DNA of 64,000 nucleotides, from positions 1 through 64,000 of the forward strand of contig DVKG01000004.1 in NCBI GenBank assembly GCA_018716135.1. The letters run 5' to 3'. The stretch is from Scybalosoma faecavium. Lineage in GTDB: Bacteria > Bacillota > Clostridia > Christensenellales > Christensenellaceae. Made by a program: the position numbers and the translations under genes. The notes under the pieces were generated by a model, which searched no databases, was not told the origin of the DNA, and saw only the letters and a list, made by a program, of their open reading frames with translations. Shown piece after piece: positions 7,644-15,128 of the stretch. Within the stretch, counting starts at the first letter, position 1, and each line of letters opens with the position of its first letter.

Positions 7644-8414
7644 TTACCGGCTGTCCTTATCGTGAGAAGGTGCCGGCTGCTTTTTTGTCGACTCCGTTTT
7701 CGCTACCTGCTCCCGCATTGCTTTCAAAATGGAAGGGCGGTGTTCTGCGGTCTGTTCCAACCGGGCAAGGGTATTCAAAGACCGCTTTGCGCCACGGTTT
7801 ACAGAAGAAATAAAGGCACGCTCTGCCTTGAAAGCGCCTTTGAACGCCCTGGCAATCTTTCCGGTTTCTTTTGCTTCTGCCTCCATAGGTTTCCCTCGAA
7901 GGGTGCGGCCCATATTTTTCAGATGGCGGCCTGCCTCATGGTATTCCGTACTGAAAGCGTCAATCCTGGAAACAGCTCTGTCACTGGCCTGCATCCCTTT
8001 TTCTGCCGCATCCTGAACAGCCTCCAGCGCCGGCCGGATATGCAGGAATTGTGTAATCCCATTTAAGGCAACGGCCCCACGTTCCTTGAAATCGGTCAGG
8101 ATATGCCGGCACCCGTCAATGATCTGCTCTTTGAGCTTGGAAAGACGCTGGCGCATTGCAGCCACACTTGCCTCCATAGCCTTACAACTTTTTTGAAGGG
8201 AATCTTTCAGGGAATGATTCTGTAAGCCCTGCACTTCCCGACGCATGGCCTTTAGTTCCTCGGTTGCTTCGGAAAGACGCTGCTCCATCTCGGTCACATG
8301 GCCGATCAGCCTGGCAAATTCCTCATATCCCGGCGTATTGTTGTCTTTCAGGAGAGCAAGCAGCTCTTTTACCTGCTCATTTTCCGCAATCGGCTGGCTG
8401 TCCGTTTCTGCCAT
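7644..8414 (-). CDS. DUF6674 family coiled-coil ICE protein
   Basis: The N-terminus (PIAENEQVKELLALLKDNN, then VTEMEQRLSEATEELKAMRR) matches the DUF6674 family of Firmicutes mobile elements. The protein is almost entirely helical with heptad-like leucine spacing over residues 40-110, and it has a basic C-terminus with PSILKAMREQVAK, a variant of the tail motif seen in neighbouring genes. The ATG at 8414 lies immediately after the upstream stop, with GGAGGG in the upstream coding end. No enzymatic motif is visible. Confidence 0.75.
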   Translation of the reverse strand: MAETDSQPIAENEQVKELLALLKDNNTPGYEEFARLIGHVTEMEQRLSEATEELKAMRREVQGLQNHSLKDSLQKSCKAMEASVAAMRQRLSKLKEQIIDGCRHILTDFKERGAVALNGITQFLHIRPALEAVQDAAEKGMQASDRAVSRIDAFSTEYHEAGRHLKNMGRTLRGKPMEAEAKETGKIARAFKGAFKAERAFISSVNRGAKRSLNTLARLEQTAEHRPSILKAMREQVAKTESTKKQPAPSHDKDSR

Positions 8415-8699
8415 TTATAAATCCCTCCTGTCTGCCGGGGGCTGCCCTCCGGCAATCTTGCCGATAATTTCCGGCCCGGTCTCAAAAATCTGCATCAGCC
8501 GCTTTGCCGTGCTGCTGGGCTGGACGGCTCCACTGGTCCAGAGACGGACGGTGGAAGGGGTAACATTCATCAGCAGCGCGAACCCCTTTTCATTCACATC
8601 CAGCTTTTTCATCAGCGCCGTTACCATTTCAGGCCCGTACTCCGGGCAGCGGGCGGCTTCGGCAATCATCTGCAAAGCGGTATTTTCTGTTTTTGTCAT
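8415..8699 (-). CDS. Small helix-turn-helix (XRE/HigA-like) DNA-binding protein
   Basis: Residues 30-70 (LDVNEKGFALLMNVTPSTVR, LWTSGAVQPSSTAKRLMQIF) form a canonical helix-turn-helix of the type found in HigA/MqsA-like antitoxins and XRE regulators. The N-terminus holds ARCPEYGPEMVTALMKKLD. The 94-residue length fits a stand-alone regulator. AGGAGG precedes the ATG. There is no toxin gene next to it, so a regulatory role in the ICE is more likely than a toxin-antitoxin role, but this is inference. Confidence 0.8.
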   Translation of the reverse strand: MTKTENTALQMIAEAARCPEYGPEMVTALMKKLDVNEKGFALLMNVTPSTVRLWTSGAVQPSSTAKRLMQIFETGPEIIGKIAGGQPPADRRDL

Positions 8700-8731
8700 G
8701 GTGAAAACCTCCTGTTATTCTGGCCCCGCCG

Positions 8732-8956
8732 TTAAGCCGGGGCAAAACTGATTTCGTTGTGTTCCATTCTCCGGGCAAATTCCCGGAGGGAATATTTCAC
8801 GCCGTCAATCTCCGCATGATCCTGGTCCAGATAACGGCAAAAGGAAAAATGCCGGTCCCCATTTCCATAAGACAGACAGAGAAGGCCGTTATCAGGAATC
8901 GAAAACAGCGCCTTTCCAGCACTGTCCGTAAAACGAATCTGCTGTGTTCCATTCAT
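8732..8956 (-). CDS. Small hypothetical ICE protein, 74 residues
   Basis: The chosen ATG at 8956 is preceded by AAGGGGGATTTTGGT, a convincing ribosome site. A longer frame reaching 9067 would run into the primase-like gene and is probably not used. The sequence (QQIRFTDSAGKALFSIPDNG, then DGVKYSLREFARRMEHNEIS) resembles the short regulatory or cofactor proteins that accompany ICE polyvalent proteins, but I do not recognise a named family. Confidence 0.65.
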   Translation of the reverse strand: MNGTQQIRFTDSAGKALFSIPDNGLLCLSYGNGDRHFSFCRYLDQDHAEIDGVKYSLREFARRMEHNEISFAPA

Positions 8957-8969
8957 ACCAAAATCCCCC

Positions 8970-9953
8970 TTAAATTGAAATAGCCGCCTGTTTCTGGCGG
9001 CATGGTAGTTGGCGGTCCTTGATTTGTTCCCTGATATGTAACAGCTTTTCGTTATAGTCCTTTCCAATGCGGGGCGGGTTAATGCCTACCTGGATATGCT
9101 TAAAACGCGGATTCTCATGGAGCATTGCCTTGATCCTTCGGGCATTTTTAAGACCGCCAAGATCATTGTCCATGTAAAGATTGACGCGCCGGATTTCCGG
9201 GTGGCGCTCCAGAAACGCAATCAGCGCTACATGAGAGGTGCCGCCCAAAGAGAGACGGTAGCCATCCCATTTCCAGCCTTCCAGTTCTTGCAGCGTTGCG
9301 TGGGAAAGAGCATCAATAGGCGCTTCAAAGACCGCCACATGCCGGCTGTTCGGATTTTGAGGCGGATAACAAAAGCTGTACATTTTGTCGCTGCCGTATA
9401 CGTCCTTCCTGAGTTTTCCGGTAATACTCCGCATACAGGCAAATTTTGCTTTTCCTGTATCATCCTTTCCCACAAATACACAGACTTCCTCGCCCTTATA
9501 GCGGGCTTCATAGAAAAGCCCTAACCGGACGCACCGGCTGATCACGTCACCGCTGATTCCGCGCTGCTGCAAATAAGAAACAGCAGCAGTAGCACAACGT
9601 CTGGCCCAGGGGAGGGAAAAGGCTTTTTTCTCCTGTTCCCTCGGTATGTAATTTGCCTCCGGCGTACTCCGGCGTTCCAGTATCTGCTGAATCTCGCCGC
9701 CGACCAGCGTATGGACCGCATCCACCAGACCATAGCCCCGAATCTGGATCAGGTAGTCCAGGGCGTTGATACTCCGGCCTCGGCTGTTCCAGTACCAGTA
9801 TTTCTTTCCAGTCACGTAAACCAGGCTGTCATGCTCTTTATGCCGGTAATTTGGTCCGTCTCGTTTCAATACGCCCGGCTCGTGAAACTGCAGGTAAGCG
9901 AACAGGTCCGCCTCCCTTGCTGCCTGAATCTGCTCTTTGGTTACGCCGGGCAT
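8970..9953 (-). CDS. DUF3991 and toprim domain protein (primase-like)
   Basis: From an ATG at 9953 the product is 327 residues. It starts with the usual family sequence MPGVTKEQIQAAREADLFAY, followed by YRHKEHDSLVYVTGKKYWYW, then the DUF3991 region (YLQQRGISGDVISRCVRLGL). A toprim-like domain follows, with VAVFEAPIDALSHATLQE and RRVNLYMDNDLGGLKNARRI; the E and DxD residues are the expected metal ligands. Such proteins resemble conjugative-element TraC-type primases. The frame is open to 10040, but a terminator lies at 10013-10033, so the start must be downstream of it. The ATG has no strong ribosome site of its own and may depend on the overlapping short ORF at 9941-9979. Confidence 0.85.
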   Translation of the reverse strand: MPGVTKEQIQAAREADLFAYLQFHEPGVLKRDGPNYRHKEHDSLVYVTGKKYWYWNSRGRSINALDYLIQIRGYGLVDAVHTLVGGEIQQILERRSTPEANYIPREQEKKAFSLPWARRCATAAVSYLQQRGISGDVISRCVRLGLFYEARYKGEEVCVFVGKDDTGKAKFACMRSITGKLRKDVYGSDKMYSFCYPPQNPNSRHVAVFEAPIDALSHATLQELEGWKWDGYRLSLGGTSHVALIAFLERHPEIRRVNLYMDNDLGGLKNARRIKAMLHENPRFKHIQVGINPPRIGKDYNEKLLHIREQIKDRQLPCRQKQAAISI

Positions 9954-9979
9954 AACACCGGCACAGCTTTTCGATTCAT
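9941..9979 (-). CDS. Possible 12-residue leader peptide overlapping the primase-like gene start
   Basis: A strong AAGGAGG (9990-9996 on the plus strand as CCTCCTT) is correctly spaced for an ATG at 9979, which opens MNRKAVPVLCPA and ends in TAA at 9941. The reading frame differs from that of the primase-like gene, whose ATG (9953) lies inside this mini-ORF. Ribosomes finishing the peptide would be about 10 nt past the next start, a layout compatible with reinitiation. It could also be a frameshift that displaced the original start. Confidence 0.35.
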   Translation of the reverse strand: MNRKAVPVLCPA

Positions 9980-10012
9980 TGTGCTTTCGCCTCCTTCCTC
10001 CATGATTGCATG

Positions 10013-10033
10013 AAAAAAAGCGCCCTCTGGCGC
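10013..10033 (-). terminator. Intrinsic terminator after the repA-like gene
   Basis: On the minus strand GCGCC-AGAG-GGCGC forms a 5-bp GC-only stem with a 4-nt loop directly followed by seven T residues. It begins right at the stop codon of the upstream RepA-like gene and separates it from the primase-like gene. Confidence 0.75.
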
Positions 10034-10906
10034 CTAACACCCGTACATGTCGTGATTGACCTCGGCACGGTAATAGCTATCCATCGTCGCTGTGGCATTA
10101 TAAAACGATGCCAGCAGATAAGACTTGATATTGTTGACCTTTGTAACATTCTTGTCGATACAGTCAAAAACATACTCCACATGGCTGGAATTGATCTTTA
10201 AGAACCGGCTCCTGACGACCTCCCGCGGAAAGTCATCCCCGGCAATTCGTATGTATGGTCGCCTTGACAACACCGTTTCCAGTATAAGCTCCACCGTTTC
10301 GTCCATGCGTTCCCTCCCATAGCGGGGAACCAGAAAGTCATACTCAACATTCTCTTTGATGATTTCACGATATGCCTTTGCCATATCCATCCTATCAATC
10401 CCATCCTGGCAGTCAGCCGCTTCCGGCTCTGCCGGATAGATTGATTGATGTGTTCTTGATATATCCGTTTTTGATTTTTTAGTCCTTTGTGGATTAGTAT
10501 TTAATTGTGCGGGATTTCCCTGTTCAGGTTCCGCCTGTTTAGGTTTTGCCTGTTTTGGATTTGCCTGTCTTGGATTTTCCCGTTTAGGTGGAACTCCTTG
10601 TTTTACGCCGGTTGCGGGCTTTTCATGGATTGTGTATTCAATATCGCCGAGCTGCCCGTTATCGTATCGGAGGCGCTGCCTGGTAAGATACCCGTGCCGC
10701 TCCAACTCCTTCAGGGCGGTAGTAATGGAATCCACGCCGTCCTTACAGATATGCGCAAGCCCCTTTGTAGTATAATCCCAATCTTCCGGCAGCGACAGCA
10801 TAAGGGAAAGGAGCCCCTTCGCCTTTAAGGACAATTCCGTATTACGCAGATGATGATTGCTCATAACCGTAAAGTCCTTCGTTTTCTCTACACGGAATAC
10901 AGCCAT
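10034..10906 (-). CDS. repA: RepA-like replication initiator with DUF6017 C-terminal region
   Basis: The N-terminus (FRVEKTKDFTVMSNHHLRNT, then LSLKAKGLLSLMLSLPEDWD) is the typical helix-turn-helix of Firmicutes plasmid/ICE RepA-type initiators, with DGVDSITTALKELERHGYL as the recognition helix region. Residues about 105-135 form an imperfect repeat of NPKQA-type pentapeptides. The C-terminal region (YDFLVPRYGRERMDETVELI, then VLSRRPYIRIAGDDFPREVV) fits DUF6017. AAGGAGG precedes the ATG. It probably supports autonomous replication of the circularised element; this is family knowledge, not shown here. A GC-rich terminator follows the stop. Confidence 0.85.
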   Translation of the reverse strand: MAVFRVEKTKDFTVMSNHHLRNTELSLKAKGLLSLMLSLPEDWDYTTKGLAHICKDGVDSITTALKELERHGYLTRQRLRYDNGQLGDIEYTIHEKPATGVKQGVPPKRENPRQANPKQAKPKQAEPEQGNPAQLNTNPQRTKKSKTDISRTHQSIYPAEPEAADCQDGIDRMDMAKAYREIIKENVEYDFLVPRYGRERMDETVELILETVLSRRPYIRIAGDDFPREVVRSRFLKINSSHVEYVFDCIDKNVTKVNNIKSYLLASFYNATATMDSYYRAEVNHDMYGC

Positions 10907-10935
10907 TTCACCGCCTCCTTTCTTCTGTTATTCCG

Positions 10936-11457
10936 CTACAAGACACGGTCCCTGCGGTCATAATAAAGATTCCCGCCGGACACCTTTGCATGGTTTTTCA
11001 GTTTTACTTCGCCCCGTTCCTGGCTGTCTAAAAATTTCTGATAACCGGCATCTGTAAGGAACAGACGCATCTTATCTCCCTTATCGCCAACAGGGGCATC
11101 ATAGGACAGCACATCAAAGACAATCATATGCCGCACCTCCGGGTCAAACCGTTCCAGCGCCATGATGTCATGCCCTTTTAATTTTTCAGCGCCGGAGCGC
11201 TGCCTGGCCTCGGCAATCCTTTCCCCAATGGTCCGAGGCGGATGGGGCAGACGGTAGTTCTTCTGTATGTCCTTCACTAAGTCCATGCACTCCGCATCCG
11301 ACAGAACGCGCAGCTTTGCCATGAGACTTTGCGCCGCCTCCCGCTGCTCGGAATCATTTGAATAGCGCACGGTCATGTAGAGCTCATTCAGAACCTTAGA
11401 CTGATAATCGCCTTCGACCTGAAAAAGCAGCTTTTTTTCCATTTCGTTTAGTTCCAT
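10936..11457 (-). CDS. Conserved-looking ICE protein of unknown function, 173 residues
   Basis: The ATG follows AAGGAGAAGAAC. The protein has a helical N-terminus (MELNEMEKKLLFQVEGDYQ), a central basic motif (PPRTIGERIAEARQRSGAEK) and LKGHDIMALERFDPEVRHM. It ends with LKNHAKVSGGNLYYDRRDR. Proteins of this appearance sit at the start of the same gene order in many Firmicutes ICEs, but I know of no assigned function. It is the first gene of the minus-strand ICE run, with a hairpin plus T-run between its likely promoter region and its ribosome site. Confidence 0.7.
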   Translation of the reverse strand: MELNEMEKKLLFQVEGDYQSKVLNELYMTVRYSNDSEQREAAQSLMAKLRVLSDAECMDLVKDIQKNYRLPHPPRTIGERIAEARQRSGAEKLKGHDIMALERFDPEVRHMIVFDVLSYDAPVGDKGDKMRLFLTDAGYQKFLDSQERGEVKLKNHAKVSGGNLYYDRRDRVL

Positions 11458-11488
11458 GTTCTTCTCCTTCTTTCATAAAAATGAATAT

Positions 11489-11525
11489 AAAAAAAGGTGC
11501 CCACCAATTAAAATGATGAAGCACC
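11489..11525 (-). terminator. Possible attenuator in the leader of the first ICE gene
   Basis: Minus-strand GGTGC (11521-11525) pairs with GCACC (11496-11500) around a 20-nt loop and is followed by seven T residues. It lies 30-70 nt upstream of the ATG at 11457, so it would stop transcription before the ICE operon unless read through. The loop is long and the stem short, so it may be weak. Confidence 0.45.
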
Positions 11526-11651
11526 CTGTATGGCAATATTTTCTTGTATGAGAGCACACTTCTCGCAATGAGATATGTTGCCTTCCTCCAAAATCTTCCT
11601 TTTCGTACATCAAAAGCAAAGCACCTAAATTTCCTCAAATCAGGTCTCCCA

Positions 11652-11843
11652 TCACTCAAAGTATCGCCTATTATTCCGGCACATATTCAATAGCGCCAGA
11701 ATTTTATCACTCCTTTCCACATTGGGTTTTGGTCTGAGAATTTGGACAAAATCAGCGAAAACCCCGATGTTTTCAAGGCTTCTAACCTTTGTCCCTATTA
11801 TAACTCGATAGTCTATTCTTCTTACAATTCCGGTTGCTTTCAT
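11652..11843 (-). pseudogene. Decayed AbrB/SpoVT-family regulator
   Basis: The frame starts with MKATGIVRRID, the invariant beginning of Firmicutes AbrB/SpoVT-type regulators, and an AAGGAG ribosome site is correctly spaced before the ATG. Where the family has DDLGRVVIPKE, this copy reads DYRVIIGTKVRS: three residues are missing and the following beta-strand pattern is lost. The remaining 40 residues do not look like the swapped-hairpin domain. The 63-residue length is close to the size of the DNA-binding domain alone. I read it as a broken remnant at the edge of the conjugative element. A diverged working protein is less likely. Confidence 0.5.
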
Positions 11844-12036
11844 GCTTTATACTCCTTATGCCGTTTTGGATGATGATTTCTTTTTTCCTCCCTATTATCT
11901 GCATGCGTCTGTAAAATATTCTCGCGTATGTGCGATTTTTCGTATGTGAGATATTTTGGCTTTTGCTAAATAATCGTTTTGTTCGCGAGTTGTCGGCGTT
12001 ATTCATCAAATTTTCATTGTGTGTTATCCCACGCGC
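11844..12036. other. Boundary region between the conjugative element and chromosome; no gene seen
   Basis: This AT-rich stretch lies upstream of the decayed AbrB-like gene and before the promoter of the foldase gene. Frames crossing it give lysine/asparagine/arginine-rich translations without ribosome sites, and I do not regard them as genes. The element's right end should lie in or near here, but no attachment-site repeat can be recognised without the other end. Confidence 0.4.
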
Positions 12037-12065
12037 TTGATTCTCTCACGAAAATAGAATATAAT
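12037..12065 (+). promoter_or_regulatory. Sigma-A-type promoter for the foldase gene
   Basis: TTGATT (12037-12042) and TATAAT (12060-12065) are separated by exactly 17 nt. An AAGGAG ribosome site (12089-12094) and the ATG at 12101 follow. Confidence 0.8.
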
Positions 12066-12100
12066 TATATAACTGTAAGCGAATAACTAAGGAGATAAAA

Positions 12101-13324
12101 ATGCTTAAAAGGACAATTTCACTTTTTGCGGCCGCCGTTCTGACGCTTGGGCTGGCGGGATGCAATATGGTAATTAAAGACGAGGAAAAAGCGTCTCAGG
12201 TCGTGGTGGCGAAGGTGGGAGAAACGGAGATAACGCGCGCTCAGGTCGATGCGGAATACGATGTGCTTCTCGCGAGCTACGCAAGCTACGGATTGAGCAC
12301 GAGCGATATAGATGCGGATACGGAACGCAGCTTCAAAGAGAGCATACTTGACGACATGGTGGCTTATGAAACTATGGTTCAGAATGCGCCGGACGGGCTG
12401 GGCGTCGCAGCTTTGACGGACGACGAGCTCAAAGAAATAGACGATCAGATAGAATCTACTATCAAGAGCTATGAGGAATATCTCACAGAAAATGCAGAAG
12501 GCGATACGGATGAAGAAAAGCAGCAGTATGTTGAAGAATCGCTGGCTCAGGTGAAGGAAACCTTGGGTTATGACTCGGGAGTAATGAAAAATCAGCAGAT
12601 TAGAAGCACGTATCTGCAAAAAGTAAAAGACGCCATAGGCGAAAATTACACTCCCTCAGATGAAGAAATACAGACGAAATACGACAGCATGCTCAGCGAG
12701 CAGAAGGAAGCTGTCACGGAGGATATGTCCGCTTTTTCCGATTATGCGGGACAGGACAATCAGGTATATATTCCGGCGGGAGTACACTATGTGCAGAATC
12801 TTCTCATAGAGATTCCGAGCGACGCGCGCACGGAGATAAGTCAGATCGAGGACGAAACTGAAAAAGAACAGCGCAAGCAGGAAGAACTGGCTAAGATAAA
12901 AGACGAGGCGGACGAGGCTCTGAAAAAAGCCCAGGCTGACGGCGCGGATTTTGCAAAGCTGCTGGATGAATACAGCGACGATCCCGGATCTACGTCCGAA
13001 CCGACGCGCACAGAGGGCTACGCCGTCTGGGAGGGGAACACGACGTATGTATCAGAATTTACTGACGCGGCCATGGCTCTGACTAAGACAGGCGAGATAA
13101 GCGGTCTGGTAGAATCGGACTACGGTTATCATATTCTCAGACTTGTAAAAGTAACGGAGGAAGGCTCTGTTCCGCTCGAGGATGTAAAAGAGACTATAAA
13201 GACGACTCTGACAGAGGAATATATAAGCTCTGAATACGACAGCAAGCTGGAGGAATATAAGAAAGCCTCTAACGTAACGGAGTACAAAGACAAGCTGGAG
13301 ATTACAGCGTCGTCGTCATCCTGA
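12101..13324 (+). CDS. prsA: PrsA/SurA-like peptidyl-prolyl isomerase lipoprotein
   Basis: The 407-residue product has a lipoprotein signal ending in LAGC (Cys21), so it should be anchored to the outer face of the membrane. A SurA_N-like helical region (VGETEITRAQVDAEYDVLLA) is followed, from about residue 228, by a parvulin-type rotamase domain. That domain includes VHYVQNLLIEIPSD, DGADFAKLLDEYSDDPGS and ESDYGYHILRLVKV. It helps secreted proteins fold after translocation. The gene is monocistronic: its own consensus promoter lies upstream and a strong terminator follows. The C-terminus is serine rich. Confidence 0.9.
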   Translation: MLKRTISLFAAAVLTLGLAGCNMVIKDEEKASQVVVAKVGETEITRAQVDAEYDVLLASYASYGLSTSDIDADTERSFKESILDDMVAYETMVQNAPDGLGVAALTDDELKEIDDQIESTIKSYEEYLTENAEGDTDEEKQQYVEESLAQVKETLGYDSGVMKNQQIRSTYLQKVKDAIGENYTPSDEEIQTKYDSMLSEQKEAVTEDMSAFSDYAGQDNQVYIPAGVHYVQNLLIEIPSDARTEISQIEDETEKEQRKQEELAKIKDEADEALKKAQADGADFAKLLDEYSDDPGSTSEPTRTEGYAVWEGNTTYVSEFTDAAMALTKTGEISGLVESDYGYHILRLVKVTEEGSVPLEDVKETIKTTLTEEYISSEYDSKLEEYKKASNVTEYKDKLEITASSSS

Positions 13325-13350
13325 GAAAATTAAAATTATATACATAGACA

Positions 13351-13384
13351 GCGCCGCACATATGAGTGCGGCGCATTTATTTTT
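13351..13384. terminator. Terminator between convergent prsA-like and ggt genes
   Basis: GCGCCGCAC (13351-13359) pairs perfectly with GTGCGGCGC (13366-13374) around a 6-nt loop, followed by ATTTATTTTTA. It overlaps the end of the convergent gamma-glutamyltransferase gene and could act in both directions, with the T-rich side favouring the plus strand. Confidence 0.8.
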
Positions 13385-15002
13385 AAAGCAATGCGATACA
13401 TCCGTCGCAGCGAGGCTCTGTGCCTCCGGCGAGAACGCCGTTGGGCAGGCGGTATATGATTTGACCTCGCCCCATGTCTATATTGTCTTGGATTATTTCT
13501 ATCTCATGACCTCTGCGGTTTAAGTCGTCTATTATATACTGAGGCACGCTGCTTTCGAGCTGGATGCGCTTCTCGCCTATCCATTGGAATCGGGGAGCGT
13601 CCAGCGCCTGCTGAGGATTCATGCCGTAGTCTATCATGTTGACCAGCACCTGCAGATGTCCCTGCGGCTGCATAAATCCTCCCATCACGCCGAAAGGCCC
13701 GATGGGGCGCCCGTCTTTGGCGAGGAATCCGGGTATTATAGTGTGATATGGGCGCTTATTGCCTTCAAGGAAGTTGTCGCTGGCGGGGTCCAGGCTGAAA
13801 TTAGCGGCTCTGTCCTGCATGGTTATACCCGTGCCCGGGATGGTCACGCCGGAGCCGAAAACCTGATAGCAGCTCTGAATGAAAGAAACCATATTTCCGT
13901 TTGAATCAGCGGTACAGAAATAAACCGTATCTCCGCACGAGGGATTGCCGACGCGGGGGGAAATTGCATTCTCGCCTATGAGACTGCGGCGTATGGCTGC
14001 ATATTCCGGGCTGAGCATATCTGAGACTTTTGTGCGCATCGCGCGGGGGTCCGCGACGAAGGCTTTTGCATCTGTGAAGGCGAGCTTCAGAGCTTCTATC
14101 ATGCTGTGCCACGTCTGGGGGCTGTCTTTGCTCTCTCCCAGCTTTAAGCCGCTGAGTATGTTGAGAGCCATGAGAACTGTTATGCCATGGCCGTTCGGCG
14201 GCATTTCAAACACGTCGAAGCCTTTGTAGTTGGAGCTGAGAGGGCGCACCCATTCGCAGCGATGAGATGTGAAATCTTCTTCGGAAAGAAAACCGCCCGT
14301 CGCGCGGCTGAAGGCTGCCATTTTGCGCATCAGCTCGCCGGTGTAAAAGCTTTCGCAGTTTGTGCGCGCCAGCTCGCGCAGAGTATCGGCGTATTCCGGG
14401 CATTTGAAAATTTCTCCTGCCATATAGGGGACGCCTTCCTTAGTGTATGTATTAATCCATGGCCGGTAGAGCTCGGGGTTATGCTTGTACTCGTGTGCGA
14501 AACGGGGAGTCTCTTTTATCCACATTTTTGCAGTGTTTGCGGATAAAGGGAAGCCATGTTCGGCGTATTTTATCGCCGGAGCAAAAAGCTCGCCGAGGCT
14601 CATGCTGCCGAATCTGCGGTTTAGCTCAGCCCAAGTCGAGGGCGCGCCGGGGACGGTGACGGAGAGCCAGCCGGAGATCGGAACTTTTGTAAAGCCTGCG
14701 CGTCTCACAGCGTCTGCATTCAAAGCGCGCGGAGAGGCTCCGCTGCCGTTCAGAGCGAAAATTTCGCCGTTTGTCCATACGATGGCGAATGCGTCGCTGC
14801 CGATGCTGTTGCTTGTCGGTTCTAATAACGGGAGAGCGGCGGCGATCGCCACGGCCGCGTCTATTGCATTGCCGCCTTTGCTCAGTATTTCAGCGCCTGC
14901 TGCGCTCGCCTGGGGGATGGAGGTGCAGACCATTCCTCTGTTAGAAAAGAGAGTGGAGCGGCGGGAGGGATATATATCTTCATATACGCTAAACGGAAGC
15001 AT
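13383..15002 (-). CDS. ggt: Gamma-glutamyltransferase family protein
   Basis: From an ATG at 15002 (after AAAGGAC) the protein has 539 residues. The first half shows NRGMVCTSIPQASAAGAEIL and GGNAIDAAVAIAAALPLLEP. The autoprocessing nucleophile is the Thr of CGDTVYF (Thr359), followed by DSNGNMVSFIQS, PGTGITMQDR and the late motif GVMGGFMQPQGHLQVL. These are standard landmarks of the Ntn-hydrolase GGT family, which cleaves gamma-glutamyl bonds in glutathione and related compounds. No signal peptide is visible, so it is probably cytoplasmic. The frame is open upstream to 15089, but that part crosses the promoter region. Confidence 0.92.
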   Translation of the reverse strand: MLPFSVYEDIYPSRRSTLFSNRGMVCTSIPQASAAGAEILSKGGNAIDAAVAIAAALPLLEPTSNSIGSDAFAIVWTNGEIFALNGSGASPRALNADAVRRAGFTKVPISGWLSVTVPGAPSTWAELNRRFGSMSLGELFAPAIKYAEHGFPLSANTAKMWIKETPRFAHEYKHNPELYRPWINTYTKEGVPYMAGEIFKCPEYADTLRELARTNCESFYTGELMRKMAAFSRATGGFLSEEDFTSHRCEWVRPLSSNYKGFDVFEMPPNGHGITVLMALNILSGLKLGESKDSPQTWHSMIEALKLAFTDAKAFVADPRAMRTKVSDMLSPEYAAIRRSLIGENAISPRVGNPSCGDTVYFCTADSNGNMVSFIQSCYQVFGSGVTIPGTGITMQDRAANFSLDPASDNFLEGNKRPYHTIIPGFLAKDGRPIGPFGVMGGFMQPQGHLQVLVNMIDYGMNPQQALDAPRFQWIGEKRIQLESSVPQYIIDDLNRRGHEIEIIQDNIDMGRGQIIYRLPNGVLAGGTEPRCDGCIALL

Positions 15003-15050
15003 AAAAAACGTCCTTTCTGTTGTTGTCGTTATGGTATCGGATTTGACATT

Positions 15051-15083
15051 ATTATAGCATAATGCGTTCATATGTGGTATAAT
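15051..15083. promoter_or_regulatory. Divergent extended -10 promoters between ggt and the coiled-coil membrane protein
   Basis: On the minus strand TGCTATAAT (its TATAAT is at 15051-15056) and on the plus strand TGGTATAAT (TATAAT at 15078-15083) are both extended -10 elements. They face the two divergent genes. A TTGACA at 15043-15048 is too far (29 nt) from the plus-strand -10 to pair with it. Confidence 0.55.
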
Positions 15084-15128
15084 AAACACGGTCTAATGTA
15101 CATAAAGAAAAAAATAATGCGAGAGGGC

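Noticed and set aside
11396..11659. 87-codon minus-strand frame before the first ICE gene
   Set aside because: It covers the hairpin and ribosome site of the real gene, and its ending is out of frame with it. The translation has no recognisable feature.
11844..12036. Attachment site of the conjugative element
   Set aside because: Only one end of the element is in the window and no tRNA or direct repeat marks the junction, so no attachment site can be called.
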